In this document: positions 1 to 8,958 of the stretch, piece by piece
Position numbering within the stretch: position 1 is the first letter of the stretch
Layout of the letters: every line of letters starts with the position of its first letter
Assembly: GCA_016845175.1 (NCBI GenBank)
Contig: JAERTD010000103.1
Coordinates: forward strand, 31,528 to 95,527
DNA length: 64,000 nt
Origin: Bacteroidota bacterium
GTDB lineage: Bacteria; Bacteroidota; Bacteroidia; Bacteroidales; F082
Direction: 5' to 3'
The notes under the pieces: generated by a model
What the model was told of the DNA's origin: nothing
Seen by the model: only the letters and a program-made list of their open reading frames with translations
The model's database searches: none
Made by a program: the position numbers and the translations under genes

Positions 1-1
1 G

Positions 2-943
2 GTTGCCATTAATAACCCTGAATATATCAACGGATGGGGAATCCCCATGGCTACGGATATTGCTTTTGCACTCGGTTTGCTGGCCATGCTTGGGAAACGG
101 GTCAATATTAACCTTAAAATTTTCCTTACTGCCCTGGCCATCGCTGATGACCTGGGAGCTGTTATGGTCATCGCCATTTTCTATACAGAATCCATCGACT
201 TCAATGAATTGATGACTGCTGCTTTCTTCATGACAGTATTAATTGGTGCCAATTATGCCGGGGTCAGGCGAACGGTTTTTTATGCGGCCGTGGGTTTGCT
301 GGGCGTTTGGATTGCCTTTGTTTATTCGGGCGTTCATGCCACCATTGCAGGGGTGCTCATAGCACTTACCATTCCAGCCAGAACAAAAATCAGTGAAACC
401 TACTATGTAATAAGGCTAAGAAGATTAATACATAAGTTCGATAAAGAACCACCCAATGAAAATAACCTACTTACGAAAAATCAGGCTCACATCCTGTCAG
501 ACATTGAAGAGTTGAATGAAAAGGCACATACACCATTACAAAAGTTGGAACATGCCCTCCACCCCATCACAACCTTTCTGATCCTTCCCATTTTTGCGCT
601 GGCCAATGCTGGTGTGCACATCGAAGGTAGTATTATGGATATGTTGTTGCACCCCATTTCTTTGGGTATCATTGGAGGATTGGTATTGGGTAAATTCCTG
701 GGAATTTCGTTACTCTCGAGATTGACGGTAAAACTCAAACTGGCCACCCTCCCCGAAGGGGTGAGCTGGAACCAGATTTATGGTGTGAGCTTTCTGGCAG
801 GTATCGGTTTTACCATGTCGATGTTTATCTCAGACCTTGCTTTTGCTGATGCCGCTTTTAAACAAATAGCCAAAGTGGGTATTATCGCAGCATCATTGTT
901 ATCCGCTACCATTGGAATGGTTTGGTTGGCACGCTCTAAATAA
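2..943 (+). CDS. nhaA: Na+/H+ antiporter NhaA, 5'-truncated
   Basis: Inner-membrane sodium/proton antiporter that exports Na+ in exchange for H+ and so controls cytoplasmic pH and sodium. The frame is open from base 2; the first ATG (base 47) is internal, because the residues before it (GWGIP, followed by MATDIAFALG) belong to the conserved NhaA core. The essential aspartates are visible: the Asp of ATDIAF (Asp133 in E. coli NhaA) and the Asp pair of LAIADDLGAV (Asp163/164). The late helix motif GIGFTMSMFISDLAF is also present. About 313 residues are seen; family members are roughly 390-450 residues, so about 100 N-terminal residues lie outside the window. No terminator is evident in the 137 bp that follow. 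Confidence 0.95.
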   Translation, partial: VAINNPEYINGWGIPMATDIAFALGLLAMLGKRVNINLKIFLTALAIADDLGAVMVIAIFYTESIDFNELMTAAFFMTVLIGANYAGVRRTVFYAAVGLLGVWIAFVYSGVHATIAGVLIALTIPARTKISETYYVIRLRRLIHKFDKEPPNENNLLTKNQAHILSDIEELNEKAHTPLQKLEHALHPITTFLILPIFALANAGVHIEGSIMDMLLHPISLGIIGGLVLGKFLGISLLSRLTVKLKLATLPEGVSWNQIYGVSFLAGIGFTMSMFISDLAFADAAFKQIAKVGIIAASLLSATIGMVWLARSK

Positions 944-1080
944 AGTCCATATTTATATGCAGAAGTATCACTTTGTTGGCCTTAGATTGCATCACTGGTT
1001 CAACTTAGTTTGTGTTAAATTATTGGCAGGGTTTCCGCACAATTGCTTATTTTCGTCCATCAGTACCAAAACCCTCATAA

Positions 1081-2256
1081 ATGGACCTAAGTGTTTATTT
1101 TAAACCGATCATCCAAGCAGAATCTGATTTTCTTCCAAGTCCCGGAAAAAACAGGATTGGGGATATCATTCAGAAATTTACAGACTCCGATGCTTTTCCT
1201 GATCTAAGCGAAACCCAGCTCGCCATTATTGGGGTGAACGAAGACCGGGCTGCCATGGAAAATATGGGGTGTGGACAAGGTCCTGATGAAGTCAGAAAGC
1301 AATTGTACCAATTGTTTTTCCATACCAACACCCTTCAAATTACTGACTTAGGCAATATTATCAGTGGTAACAGCATTGACGATACTTATTTTGCTCTGAA
1401 AGAGGTCATTGCTGAGCTAATTAAAGCCGATATATTACCCTTGATCATTGGAGGGAGCCAGGACCTGACTTATGCCAATTATTTGGCTTATGAAAATATT
1501 GGCCGGGTGGTGAATATTGCAGCCATTGATCCCATATTTGATCTGGGTCATGATGAACACGAATTAAATGCCAGATCCTATCTCAGCAGAATCATCCTCC
1601 ATCAGCCGAATTTCCTTTTCAACTTTACCAATATTGGATACCAATCCTATTTTGTGGATCAGGAAGCTGTTTCCCTGATGAAGAACCTGTTTTTTGATGC
1701 CAATCGACTGGGTGTGGTCAGAAAGGATATGGAAGAAGCGGAACCCATGATCCGAAATGCGGATATTCTAAGTTTTGATATGGCAGCCATACGCTATAGC
1801 GATTCTCCGGGTAATGCTTTTTCAGGGCCCAATGGGTTTAGTGGTGAAGAGGCATGTCAGCTATGCCGCTATGCAGGAATGAGTGACAAACTGAGCAGTG
1901 TGGGATTCTATGGTCTGAATCCCAGATTCGATCAACGGGGGATTTCCGCCCAGCTGTTGGCTCAGATGATCTGGTATTTCATTGATGGTTTCATGAACCG
2001 CCAACATGATTTTCCCGGAAGCAACAAGGAACAATACATTCGATATACTGTTAAAGTGGAAGACTTTGAAGATGATCTTGTGTTCCTGAAAAGCAAAAAA
2101 ACAGACCGCTGGTGGATGGAAGTGAGCACTACCAATAAAACCAACAGAAAATACATCCGACATCAGTTTGTTCCCTGTTCTTATGGTGATTATCAATCGG
2201 CCATGGAACATGAAATTCCAGACCGCTGGTTAAAGGTTCAGCAAAAATTGATGTAA
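1081..2256 (+). CDS. Formimidoylglutamase-like ureohydrolase-fold protein, probably without a complete metal site
   Basis: A 391-residue arginase/agmatinase/HutG-fold protein. In active ureohydrolases two Mn ions are bound by GGDHS, DAHxD and SxDxD motifs. The equivalent places here read GGSQD (124-128), DPIFD (150-154) and SFDMAA (231-236), so the histidines of the first two motifs and the last aspartate of the third are missing. Fold-typical stretches remain, such as NPRFDQRG near residue 280. Bacteroidota proteins of this type are commonly annotated formimidoylglutamase; hydrolase activity is doubtful from the residues seen. No other histidine-degradation (hut) genes lie nearby. A weak promoter-like TATTTTCG sits at 1048-1055. 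The gene converges on ruvC with 24 bp between the two stop codons. Confidence 0.75.
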   Translation: MDLSVYFKPIIQAESDFLPSPGKNRIGDIIQKFTDSDAFPDLSETQLAIIGVNEDRAAMENMGCGQGPDEVRKQLYQLFFHTNTLQITDLGNIISGNSIDDTYFALKEVIAELIKADILPLIIGGSQDLTYANYLAYENIGRVVNIAAIDPIFDLGHDEHELNARSYLSRIILHQPNFLFNFTNIGYQSYFVDQEAVSLMKNLFFDANRLGVVRKDMEEAEPMIRNADILSFDMAAIRYSDSPGNAFSGPNGFSGEEACQLCRYAGMSDKLSSVGFYGLNPRFDQRGISAQLLAQMIWYFIDGFMNRQHDFPGSNKEQYIRYTVKVEDFEDDLVFLKSKKTDRWWMEVSTTNKTNRKYIRHQFVPCSYGDYQSAMEHEIPDRWLKVQQKLM

Positions 2257-2280
2257 CATTTTATGAGTCAGTCACTCAGC

Positions 2281-2844
2281 CTATTTCTTTTGTCTTCCGG
2301 GATTTTCCTTTAGAAAACTCTTCCAGCCGCTATAACTGGTGCCAGTACTTGCCTTATTTCCCTGAAAATAATGACACACAGCAGCTGCCAGTCCATCAGT
2401 AGCATCCATATATTCGGGCTCTTCCTCAAATACTACCAGATTGGCCAGCATGGCGGATACCTGCTCCTTTGATGCATTGCCATTCCCGGTTATGGATTGC
2501 TTGATTTTTTTGGGTGAATATTCAAAAATGGGCAAATCCTTGTAAAGTCCGGCGGCCATAGCCACACCCTGGGCACGGCCCAGTTTTAACATAGATTGTA
2601 CATTTTTACCAAAGAATGGAGCTTCGATGGCCAGCTCATCAGGCTTATATTCCTCGATGAGACCCAGGGTTCGTTCGAAAATCTTTTTTAATTTTAGCGC
2701 ATGGTTGGCATAGCTACCAAGCTTCAATACGCCCATGCTAATCAGCTGGATTTTATTCCCGCTTTGATGAATTAAGCCATAACCCATGATATTGGTACCT
2801 GGATCTATGCCCAGTATGATGCGATCAGAACCCACAAGTGACAT
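2281..2844 (-). CDS. ruvC: Crossover junction endodeoxyribonuclease RuvC
   Basis: Holliday-junction resolvase; acts with RuvAB in recombinational repair by cutting the junction symmetrically in the cytoplasm. At 187 residues it has normal family length. The four catalytic acidic residues are visible: Asp14 in LGIDPGT, Glu74 in [11 protein letters not shown], and Asp147 and Asp150 in [10 protein letters not shown]. The start is the ATG at 2844. An exact TAGTTTTG promoter box lies 13 nt upstream (2858-2865), inside the beginning of the divergent neighbouring gene, whose ATG is only 6 bp away. Confidence 0.96.
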   Translation of the reverse strand: MSLVGSDRIILGIDPGTNIMGYGLIHQSGNKIQLISMGVLKLGSYANHALKLKKIFERTLGLIEEYKPDELAIEAPFFGKNVQSMLKLGRAQGVAMAAGLYKDLPIFEYSPKKIKQSITGNGNASKEQVSAMLANLVVFEEEPEYMDATDGLAAAVCHYFQGNKASTGTSYSGWKSFLKENPGRQKK

Positions 2845-2850
2845 TTGTTT

Positions 2851-3879
2851 ATGAAAACAAAACTACGCAAAACATATAACATTCTGATTCGCTCTTTGAT
2901 CATCCTGTTGACCATTGGATTCATCTATGAACAGCTGTTTTATGAGAAGGATTTGCAACCTCTCATTGAGTTTATCCCTTCGATTACTTCTAACACTTCT
3001 TTTGTATGGTTGTTGATCCTGGCAGGCTTACTCATGACTGTCAATTTATTTACGGAAATCTGGAAATGGAAATTTCTCATTAACAAACTGGAAAAGGTGA
3101 GCTGGTGGAATGCCATTAAAGCCGTCCTCACAGGCATTTCCATTAGTATGTTTCTTCCCAACCGTGTGGGCGACTACCTTGGAAGGGTATTTATACTTCG
3201 AAAAGCTGATCGCATGCAGGCCGTTCTTGCCACAGTGCTGGGCAGCCTGGCTCAGTTGCTTACCACCATCATTTTTGGATTGGTGGCCGGATTGCTCTTC
3301 TTTCCCCTGTATTTTGAACTCAGCGTAGCCCTCAACCAATGGATTTTTTCGGGGCTGATCATTTTGGTGGCTTTTTCATTGTTTATTCTCTTATTTCTTT
3401 ACTTAAATTTCTCTGCATTTACCACTATCATTAAACGAATCAGTGGTAAGTATTTCATTAAAATTGAAAAGTATATACAGGTGTTTTCCTGGTATTCAAG
3501 TCGGGACCTTTCCAAGGTGTTGATGATAAGCATACTTCGATATCTTGTTTTTTCTTTTCAGTTTTATTTGTTGTTGGTTGCCTTTGGGGTTCCAGTGAAT
3601 TATATTGAGGCCATGATGCTGGTTTGTCTGGTGTATATTATGATGACCATTATTCCCACAGTGGCTTTAACAGAAATTGGGGTGAGGGGGTCGGTCAGTC
3701 TTTTCGTCTTTCAATTATTTCTTGCACCCAAAGAACTTTGGTCAGAAAGCATAGGTCTGGGTGTAGCCGCTGCCTCCACCGTACTATGGCTGATTAATCT
3801 GGCTCTACCGGCTTTGTTGGGGATTGTTTTTGTATATAGTTTACGTTTCTTCCGAAAAAATAATGGAAACCACTTATAG
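2851..3879 (+). CDS. Flippase-like membrane protein (lysylphosphatidylglycerol synthase TM/AglD family)
   Basis: A 342-residue integral membrane protein with about eight hydrophobic helices and the family motif [12 protein letters not shown] near residue 100, plus the later conserved segment [11 protein letters not shown]. This family is typified by the flippase half of MprF and by archaeal AglD, and is thought to move or modify lipid-linked molecules. The start is the ATG at 2851; the TTG two codons earlier would leave almost no space to ruvC. Its stop overlaps the start of the next glycosyltransferase gene by 17 bp, so the two are probably translated together and may act on one lipid-linked glycan. 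Substrate unknown. Confidence 0.8.
   Translation: MKTKLRKTYNILIRSLIILLTIGFIYEQLFYEKDLQPLIEFIPSITSNTSFVWLLILAGLLMTVNLFTEIWKWKFLINKLEKVSWWNAIKAVLTGISISMFLPNRVGDYLGRVFILRKADRMQAVLATVLGSLAQLLTTIIFGLVAGLLFFPLYFELSVALNQWIFSGLIILVAFSLFILLFLYLNFSAFTTIIKRISGKYFIKIEKYIQVFSWYSSRDLSKVLMISILRYLVFSFQFYLLLVAFGVPVNYIEAMMLVCLVYIMMTIIPTVALTEIGVRGSVSLFVFQLFLAPKELWSESIGLGVAAASTVLWLINLALPALLGIVFVYSLRFFRKNNGNHL
2858..2865 (-). promoter_or_regulatory. Putative ruvC promoter -7 box
   Basis: On the minus strand this reads TAGTTTTG, an exact match to the Bacteroidota -7 consensus TAnnTTTG, ending 13 nt before the ruvC start codon. No -33 TTG is found at the usual 19-21 bp spacing. It lies inside the first codons of the divergent membrane-protein gene. 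Confidence 0.4.
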
Positions 3880-5005
3880 CATCTTTTTTGCTGTGCTGAT
3901 GATTACCGGTTTATGCTATTTACTGGTGATGTTGGTAATGGCCATTGGATGGTCACGCATTAAAGCTTTCAGGTATAGCCAATCAACTGACAAACCTATT
4001 TTCATAAGCCTGTTGGTAGCTGTACGAAATGAGGCAAATCGTATTGAATACCTACTTGATTCCATCAATCAACAAAGCTATCCTAAAGACTCTTTTGAAT
4101 TGGTGCTTGTGAATGATCATTGTGAAGATGATACCATGGCTAAGGTAACTTCCTATGCCGATAAAGCAGATTATACCATCACAGTGGTGCATGCCAGGAA
4201 ACAAGGGAAAAAAGAAGGACTCAAAGAAGGTATAGAGGCTTGCCGAGGGAATTGGATTATCACCACTGATGGAGATTGCCAAATGGGAAGTAGCTGGCTG
4301 GATCACATGGTAAATTATATAAAGACAGAAAAACCAAGCTTACTTATAGGACCAGTGGTTTATAAAGTAGGTAATGGTTTGCTCTCCAAATTGTTTGCTC
4401 TGGATTTCATGAGCCTGGTGGCTTCCGGAGCTGGATCTGCTGGTGCCGGATTGGCCTTTATGGGAAATGGCGCCAATCTGGCCTTCCATAAAGATGTGTA
4501 TCTAAGATCATTGGGCCAAACACATGATGCTGCTTATGCTTCTGGTGATGATGTATTCCTCATTCAGAAAACCATTCAGTTTTATGGGGGCAGGGCAGTT
4601 CATTTTATCAAAGACCCTCAATCCATTGTATATACAGATCCTCCTCAAAACCTGTCCACCTTCATGCAGCAACGCATGCGATGGGGTTCCAAAGCAAAAG
4701 CTTATAAAATGCCATGGGCAATAGTGGTTAGTCTGGCCGTATTCGGATTCAACCTGATGCTCTTGTTGTTGTTGCTTTCAGCCATCATTTATCCTTGGAT
4801 GTTGCTAGTATTTGTTTTGTTTTGTTTGTTCAAATTCATGATTGACAGCTTGTTGCTTGGACCCTTTTGCACATTTTCAAATAGAAGAAAACTGCTTAAA
4901 TACATCTTTCCTTTTGAAATGGTTTATCCCATTTACCTGGTGGTAGCTGCTGTGATGGCACTGGTTGTACCCTTCAAGTGGAAAGGCAGAACAAAACAGA
5001 GATAG
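3863..5005 (+). CDS. Membrane-anchored family 2 glycosyltransferase
   Basis: A 380-residue processive-type GT2 enzyme. An N-terminal membrane helix is followed by the GT-A catalytic domain: SLLVAVRNEA with the DDT region after VLVNDHCED, the metal-binding DGD of ITTDGDCQMG, acceptor motif SGDDVFL and the QQRMRWGSKA motif (Q/RxxRW type). Three or so helices close the C-terminus. It probably transfers a sugar from a nucleotide or lipid donor at the cytoplasmic membrane face. The chosen ATG (3863) gives a natural N-terminal helix and overlaps the upstream flippase-like gene by 17 bp. It converges on ispD with 9 bp between stops. Acceptor and sugar are unknown. Confidence 0.85.
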   Translation: METTYSIFFAVLMITGLCYLLVMLVMAIGWSRIKAFRYSQSTDKPIFISLLVAVRNEANRIEYLLDSINQQSYPKDSFELVLVNDHCEDDTMAKVTSYADKADYTITVVHARKQGKKEGLKEGIEACRGNWIITTDGDCQMGSSWLDHMVNYIKTEKPSLLIGPVVYKVGNGLLSKLFALDFMSLVASGAGSAGAGLAFMGNGANLAFHKDVYLRSLGQTHDAAYASGDDVFLIQKTIQFYGGRAVHFIKDPQSIVYTDPPQNLSTFMQQRMRWGSKAKAYKMPWAIVVSLAVFGFNLMLLLLLLSAIIYPWMLLVFVLFCLFKFMIDSLLLGPFCTFSNRRKLLKYIFPFEMVYPIYLVVAAVMALVVPFKWKGRTKQR

Positions 5006-5014
5006 TTCTGGGTT

Positions 5015-5689
5015 TTATACTCTTCTCCTCAGAATAGAGGCTGCCAGGAGCATATCCGCAGATCGGGTGATTTTGATATTTTCTTCGGAACCGGGAAACA
5101 AATGGATGCGTTCACCCATTTTTTCAACTACCATAGCATCATCCGTGAAAGCTTCATCATACATTTGCTGATAGGCATCCTTAATTAGATTGGAATGAAA
5201 TATTTGTGGGGTTTGTACCAGGCGGAATTGTTGCCGCTGGACCGCTTTATTAAAACTCCCACTGAGTTCGCGTAAGGAATCCTTTAATTCGACCACAGCT
5301 ACCGCATTGCCTTTCTTCTCTGCCAATTGGAAGCCCTGATGAATAATTGCTTCGGTAAGCAATGGCCTGACTCCATCATGGATGGCCACTAAGGAATTTT
5401 GAGGAATGAACTTCAGTCCGCTTTTTACTGAATGGTAACGGCTGGGTCCTCCTTCAGCAATCCGGTGTCGGATACTAAACTTGTGTTCTTCACACAACTG
5501 CTTCCACAAGCGCAGTGATTCGGATGGCAAGACCACAACAAATTCAAAAGACCCTGCGTTGTAAAATGCTTCCATGGTATGCATCAAAACAGGCTTGCCC
5601 TCCAGCTTAAGGAATTGCTTAGGCACATCAGCTTGCATGCGCGCACCTTTGCCACCGGCAACGATCATGACATATTGTTGCATATCCAT
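5015..5689 (-). CDS. ispD: 2-C-methyl-D-erythritol 4-phosphate cytidylyltransferase IspD
   Basis: Third step of the MEP isoprenoid pathway: CTP plus 2-C-methylerythritol 4-phosphate gives CDP-methylerythritol. The 224-residue protein carries the nucleotide-binding signature IVAGGKGARMQADVPKQF at the N-terminus, the IHDGVRPL loop and the later TDDAMVVE motif. The first ATG is at 5689 (a TTG precedes it by one codon). The upstream queA transcript appears to be stopped by the hairpin at 5725-5753, so ispD probably has its own promoter in the short AT-rich gap, although no good TAnnTTTG box was found there. Confidence 0.95.
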   Translation of the reverse strand: MDMQQYVMIVAGGKGARMQADVPKQFLKLEGKPVLMHTMEAFYNAGSFEFVVVLPSESLRLWKQLCEEHKFSIRHRIAEGGPSRYHSVKSGLKFIPQNSLVAIHDGVRPLLTEAIIHQGFQLAEKKGNAVAVVELKDSLRELSGSFNKAVQRQQFRLVQTPQIFHSNLIKDAYQQMYDEAFTDDAMVVEKMGERIHLFPGSEENIKITRSADMLLAASILRRRV

Positions 5690-5724
5690 CAATTATGTAG
5701 TAAAAATAGGCAATTTCAGGGCAC

Positions 5725-5753
5725 AAAAAAACCCCGACTATTGTCAGGGTTTC
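5725..5753 (-). terminator. Rho-independent terminator after queA
   Basis: Read on the minus strand, AAACCCTGAC and GTCGGGGTTT form a 10-bp stem (one T:G wobble) around an AATA loop, followed by TTTT. The wobble is a mismatch on the plus strand, so the minus orientation is favoured. It lies 15-45 nt beyond the queA stop and before ispD. Confidence 0.75.
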
Positions 5754-5768
5754 TTGGAATTTAAAGTC

Positions 5769-6818
5769 TTAGATGATGAGCATGGCATCTCCATAGGTGA
5801 AGAATTTATACTTCTCCTTAATGGCTGTGCGATATACTTCATTGGTAAAATCATAACCCAGGTAAGCCGATACCATCATAAGCATGGGCGACATGGGCAT
5901 ATGGAAATTGGTAATCATACAGTTGGCCACACTACATTCGTAAGGAGGAAAGATAAATTTATTGGTCCAGCCTGTGTAAGGTTTGATTTTTCCTGTGATG
6001 GACATCCCTGTTTCAAGGGCTTTCATACTGGTAGTACCTACTGCACATATCTTATTCTTGCCATCTTTAGCCTTGTTCACAATCTGGGCTGTTTCAGCAC
6101 TAATAATCATTTCTTCAGAATCAACCTTATGTTTGGTAAGGTCTTCCACTTCAATGGCACGGAAGTTACCCAATCCGGTATGTAAGGTTATTTCAGCAAA
6201 GTTTACACCGATAATCTCCAAACGCTTCATCAATTCCCTTGAAAAATGCAGGCCGGCAGTTGGTGCAGCAACAGCGCCCTCATGCTTGGCATAAATGGTT
6301 TGGTAGCGTGATTCATCTTCTGGTTCAATGGGGCGGTCGTGAATTTTTGGTAGCGGGGTTTCTCCCAGTTGCTGGATGGTTTTCTTAAACTCTTCATAAG
6401 GGCCATCAAATAAAAACCTAAGGGTTCTCCCTCTGGAGGTGGTATTATCAATAACCTCAGCCACTAAGGTGTCATCTTCACCAAAGTAGAGCTTATTACC
6501 GATTCTGATTTTTCTTGCCGGATCTACGAGTACATCCCATAAACGACTTTCGCGATTCAGTTCTCTCAGCAAAAATACTTCTATCTCAGCACCTGTTTTT
6601 TCCTTTTCGCCATACAACCTGGCCGGAAACACCTTGGTGTTATTGATCACAAATACATCACCGTCAGAAAAATAACTCAGGATGTCCTTAAATGACTTGT
6701 GTTCAATGGTTTTTTCCTTACGGTTTACAACCATCATTCTTGATTCATCCCTGTTTTCTGGTGGGTGGTTGGCGATCAATTCTCGAGGTAGGTCGTACTT
6801 AAATTGGGATAATTTCAT
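5769..6818 (-). CDS. queA: S-adenosylmethionine:tRNA ribosyltransferase-isomerase QueA
   Basis: Adds the cyclopentenediol (epoxyqueuosine) part from SAM to preQ1 at the wobble position of tRNAs with GUN anticodons. It has 349 residues, the usual length. Family signatures include the N-terminal [19 protein letters not shown], the [12 protein letters not shown] segment, and the central [10 protein letters not shown] and HTGLGNF motifs. It has its own well-formed promoter about 95 nt upstream (6912-6942) and a terminator just downstream, so it can be a single-gene transcript inside the ftsX-to-ispD block. Confidence 0.96.
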   Translation of the reverse strand: MKLSQFKYDLPRELIANHPPENRDESRMMVVNRKEKTIEHKSFKDILSYFSDGDVFVINNTKVFPARLYGEKEKTGAEIEVFLLRELNRESRLWDVLVDPARKIRIGNKLYFGEDDTLVAEVIDNTTSRGRTLRFLFDGPYEEFKKTIQQLGETPLPKIHDRPIEPEDESRYQTIYAKHEGAVAAPTAGLHFSRELMKRLEIIGVNFAEITLHTGLGNFRAIEVEDLTKHKVDSEEMIISAETAQIVNKAKDGKNKICAVGTTSMKALETGMSITGKIKPYTGWTNKFIFPPYECSVANCMITNFHMPMSPMLMMVSAYLGYDFTNEVYRTAIKEKYKFFTYGDAMLII

Positions 6819-6911
6819 CTGTGAATTTTATGGTATAACGCCTGAAGAGCGTAAAAAATTTTATTTTTGTCCTTCCTTTCGGAATGCTATATTCTCAAAT
6901 TAAAAAGTCGG

Positions 6912-6942
6912 CAAAGATACGAATTAAAAGCGACTTAGTCAA
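6912..6942 (-). promoter_or_regulatory. Bacteroidota-type promoter for queA
   Basis: Minus-strand TTG (6942-6940), a 20-bp spacer, then TATCTTTG (6919-6912) match the Bacteroidota -33/-7 pattern. The -33 element overlaps the truB stop codon. Predicted start near 6907 leaves a leader of about 90 nt containing a small TTCC-GAAA-GGAA hairpin (6873-6884); no preQ1 riboswitch motif was recognised in it. Confidence 0.6.
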
Positions 6943-7678
6943 GTTTTGACAGGCTATCGCCTTTATTAGCTGTCACTTGATCCAGCACAGCCTTTTTAAA
7001 GACTTCCAAAGTCACGGCCTGATCCAGGGAGTATTCACCAATCATGGTTCTTTTTAGTCCACTTAAGGTGGCTCCATTGTCCAGTGCCACACCAAAATCA
7101 CGCACCAATGAACGGATATAGGTTCCCTTGCTACACCTTACTTTAAAATCTATGGTAGGCAAATCAATTTTTTCCAGACTAAACTCAGTGATATGAAGCT
7201 TCCTGGGCTGTAGTTTTAAGGGATCATTCTTTCGCGCATATTCATAGGCGCGTTTTCCTTTAATCTTTATGGCCGAATATAAGGGGGGTACTTGCTCAAT
7301 GTCACCTATGAATTGATCGCAGTTTTTGTGCAATTGATCATGAGTAATATGACTGATGTCAAAGCTCTTATCGATATCCGTTTCTCCATCATGGGATGGA
7401 GTAGAAGCACCGAGTATCATGCTGCCCGTATAGGTTTTTTCCATACCTTGGTAAGTATCAATCCGTTTGGTCATCTTTCCTGTACAGATGATAAGAAGTC
7501 CGGTAGCCAGGGGATCTAGCGTGCCCGCATGCCCTACTTTTAGCTTTTTCAGATTGTACATTTTACGAAGAAAGGAGCGGATGAAATTCACCACATCAAA
7601 GGAGGTCCAATCAAGGGGTTTATCGATCAGTAACAATTCTCCCCCAACAAAATCAAAGGCTCTGGATTCCTGTGTCAT
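6935..7678 (-). CDS. truB: tRNA pseudouridine(55) synthase TruB
   Basis: Makes pseudouridine 55 in the T-loop of tRNAs. The 247-residue protein has the catalytic motif VGHAGTLDPLATG with nucleophile Asp55, preceded by LLIDKPLDWTSFD (motif I), and the later SAIKIKGKRAYEYAR and CSKGTYIRSL motifs. It follows uppP by 8 bp and is probably co-transcribed with it. The 3' end carries the -33 element of the queA promoter. Confidence 0.97.
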   Translation of the reverse strand: MTQESRAFDFVGGELLLIDKPLDWTSFDVVNFIRSFLRKMYNLKKLKVGHAGTLDPLATGLLIICTGKMTKRIDTYQGMEKTYTGSMILGASTPSHDGETDIDKSFDISHITHDQLHKNCDQFIGDIEQVPPLYSAIKIKGKRAYEYARKNDPLKLQPRKLHITEFSLEKIDLPTIDFKVRCSKGTYIRSLVRDFGVALDNGATLSGLKRTMIGEYSLDQAVTLEVFKKAVLDQVTANKGDSLSKLD

Positions 7679-7686
7679 AAGGTGGT

Positions 7687-8478
7687 TTAAAATAACAGGG
7701 TCAACACAATGGCCAGACTACCCAGCAGAAAACAATACAGGGCAAAATAGATGAGTTTGCCACGTTTTACAATATTTATCATCCAGGTACAAGCGGCCCA
7801 ACCCGAAATAAAAGCAGCCAAAAAACCAACGATCAATGGAATGATACCTATGCTATCATTACTTAGAGCTTCTCCATCCAGAATATCCAATAAATTGGCA
7901 CCGAGAATGGGTACCAGCACCATCAGAAATGAAAAGCGTGTGATTTTCTCCTTATTGTTACCCAATAGAATACCCGTAGAGATGGTGGCTCCTGAACGTG
8001 ATATACCTGGTAGTACAGCCACAGCCTGCGCGATCCCAATCACCAGTGCATCCCAGAAACTGATGCCCCGTTTATTGGATTTGGAAAAATAGGTAAAGGC
8101 GAGTAGTCCTGAAGTGACGATAAGCATGGAGCCAACAAAAATCATATTTCCATCAAAAAATGTCTCCACATAATCCTTAAAAAACACACCAACGATCAGT
8201 ACCGGAAGCATGGAAAATGCCAGCTTAGCCAGAAACTGTGTCTCCTCATTCCACTTGAACTCGAAAAGCCCCTTGAACAAAACAATAATATCTTTCCAAA
8301 AAACCACAATGGTACTCAACACAGTTGCCCCATGGACCACCACAGTAAATAGCAGGCTTTTTTCGGGATTGATGTCCATCAGAAATTTTCCAATTTCAAG
8401 ATGTCCGCTACTGCTTACAGGAAGGAATTCTGTTAAACCCTGGATCAAACCCAGAATTAAAGCTTCAAGCCAAGTCAT
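7687..8478 (-). CDS. uppP: Undecaprenyl-diphosphatase UppP (BacA family)
   Basis: Membrane enzyme that removes a phosphate from undecaprenyl pyrophosphate, recycling the lipid carrier for peptidoglycan and other envelope polymers. The 263-residue protein has the two active-site signatures: the N-terminal GLTEFLPVSSSGH with its catalytic Glu and Ser residues, and the central PGISRSGATIS motif. About eight helices are predicted. It lies between DUF3098 and truB as in many Bacteroidota. An exact TATCTTTG promoter box sits 22 nt before its start (8501-8508). Confidence 0.96.
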   Translation of the reverse strand: MTWLEALILGLIQGLTEFLPVSSSGHLEIGKFLMDINPEKSLLFTVVVHGATVLSTIVVFWKDIIVLFKGLFEFKWNEETQFLAKLAFSMLPVLIVGVFFKDYVETFFDGNMIFVGSMLIVTSGLLAFTYFSKSNKRGISFWDALVIGIAQAVAVLPGISRSGATISTGILLGNNKEKITRFSFLMVLVPILGANLLDILDGEALSNDSIGIIPLIVGFLAAFISGWAACTWMINIVKRGKLIYFALYCFLLGSLAIVLTLLF

Positions 8479-8500
8479 ATCGTCTTTGTTTAAATTCTTT

Positions 8501-8508
8501 CAAAGATA
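8501..8508 (-). promoter_or_regulatory. Putative uppP promoter -7 box
   Basis: Minus-strand TATCTTTG exactly matches TAnnTTTG and ends 22 nt before the uppP ATG. No TTG was found at the expected -33 distance. Confidence 0.45.
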
Positions 8509-8578
8509 GGTATTACCATATAACATATTGCCCTAAGGTTTTCACCAAATGGAGCATGTTAATTGGGTGCTGATAAAA

Positions 8579-8848
8579 CTAATCGTGTTTTTGCTTTGGT
8601 CTTTTCATGATCGCATATATCTCAATAATATATCCGGTCAGAATTAAAATGGGAGCAAGTGTTAATCTTCTGAAATCGAAAAGTGCATCACTGAATTCTT
8701 CAGGATTGTCGGAGCCTCCGCCCAACATCAACAGGAATCCTACAGCCAGAAAGGCCAGACCAATAAGTAAGATGACATAGTTTTCCTTTTGAAATGCAAA
8801 TTGTTTGCCTTCTTCAACAGTCTTATTCGTGGTGGGATTTGACGACAT
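8579..8848 (-). CDS. DUF3098 small membrane protein
   Basis: An 89-residue protein with two hydrophobic helices (about residues 25-45 and 66-83) separated by the segment GGGSDNPEEFSDALFDFRR, which fits the DUF3098 family found in Bacteroidota between ftsX and uppP. Both termini are polar. Function unknown; the fixed position beside ftsX suggests a part in cell division or envelope synthesis, which is inference from gene order only. An exact TATTTTTG box lies 15 nt upstream of the ATG. Confidence 0.85.
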   Translation of the reverse strand: MSSNPTTNKTVEEGKQFAFQKENYVILLIGLAFLAVGFLLMLGGGSDNPEEFSDALFDFRRLTLAPILILTGYIIEIYAIMKRPKQKHD

Positions 8849-8863
8849 AATTCAAATTTTGCT

Positions 8864-8871
8864 CAAAAATA
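8864..8871 (-). promoter_or_regulatory. Putative promoter -7 box of the DUF3098 gene
   Basis: Minus-strand TATTTTTG matches TAnnTTTG and ends 15 nt before the start codon. No matching -33 element was seen. Confidence 0.4.
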
Positions 8872-8958
8872 ATAGAATTTACGGTTTCGAAATATTTAAG
8901 TTTCCTAAAAATACTTAAACACACTGCGATGTAACAGACAGGCTTAGAAAAGAATGGC

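Noticed and set aside
6819..6911. preQ1 riboswitch in the queA leader
   Set aside because: The leader has only a 4-bp TTCC-GAAA-GGAA hairpin and lacks the preQ1 aptamer motif (C-rich loop followed by an A-rich tail that pairs into it).
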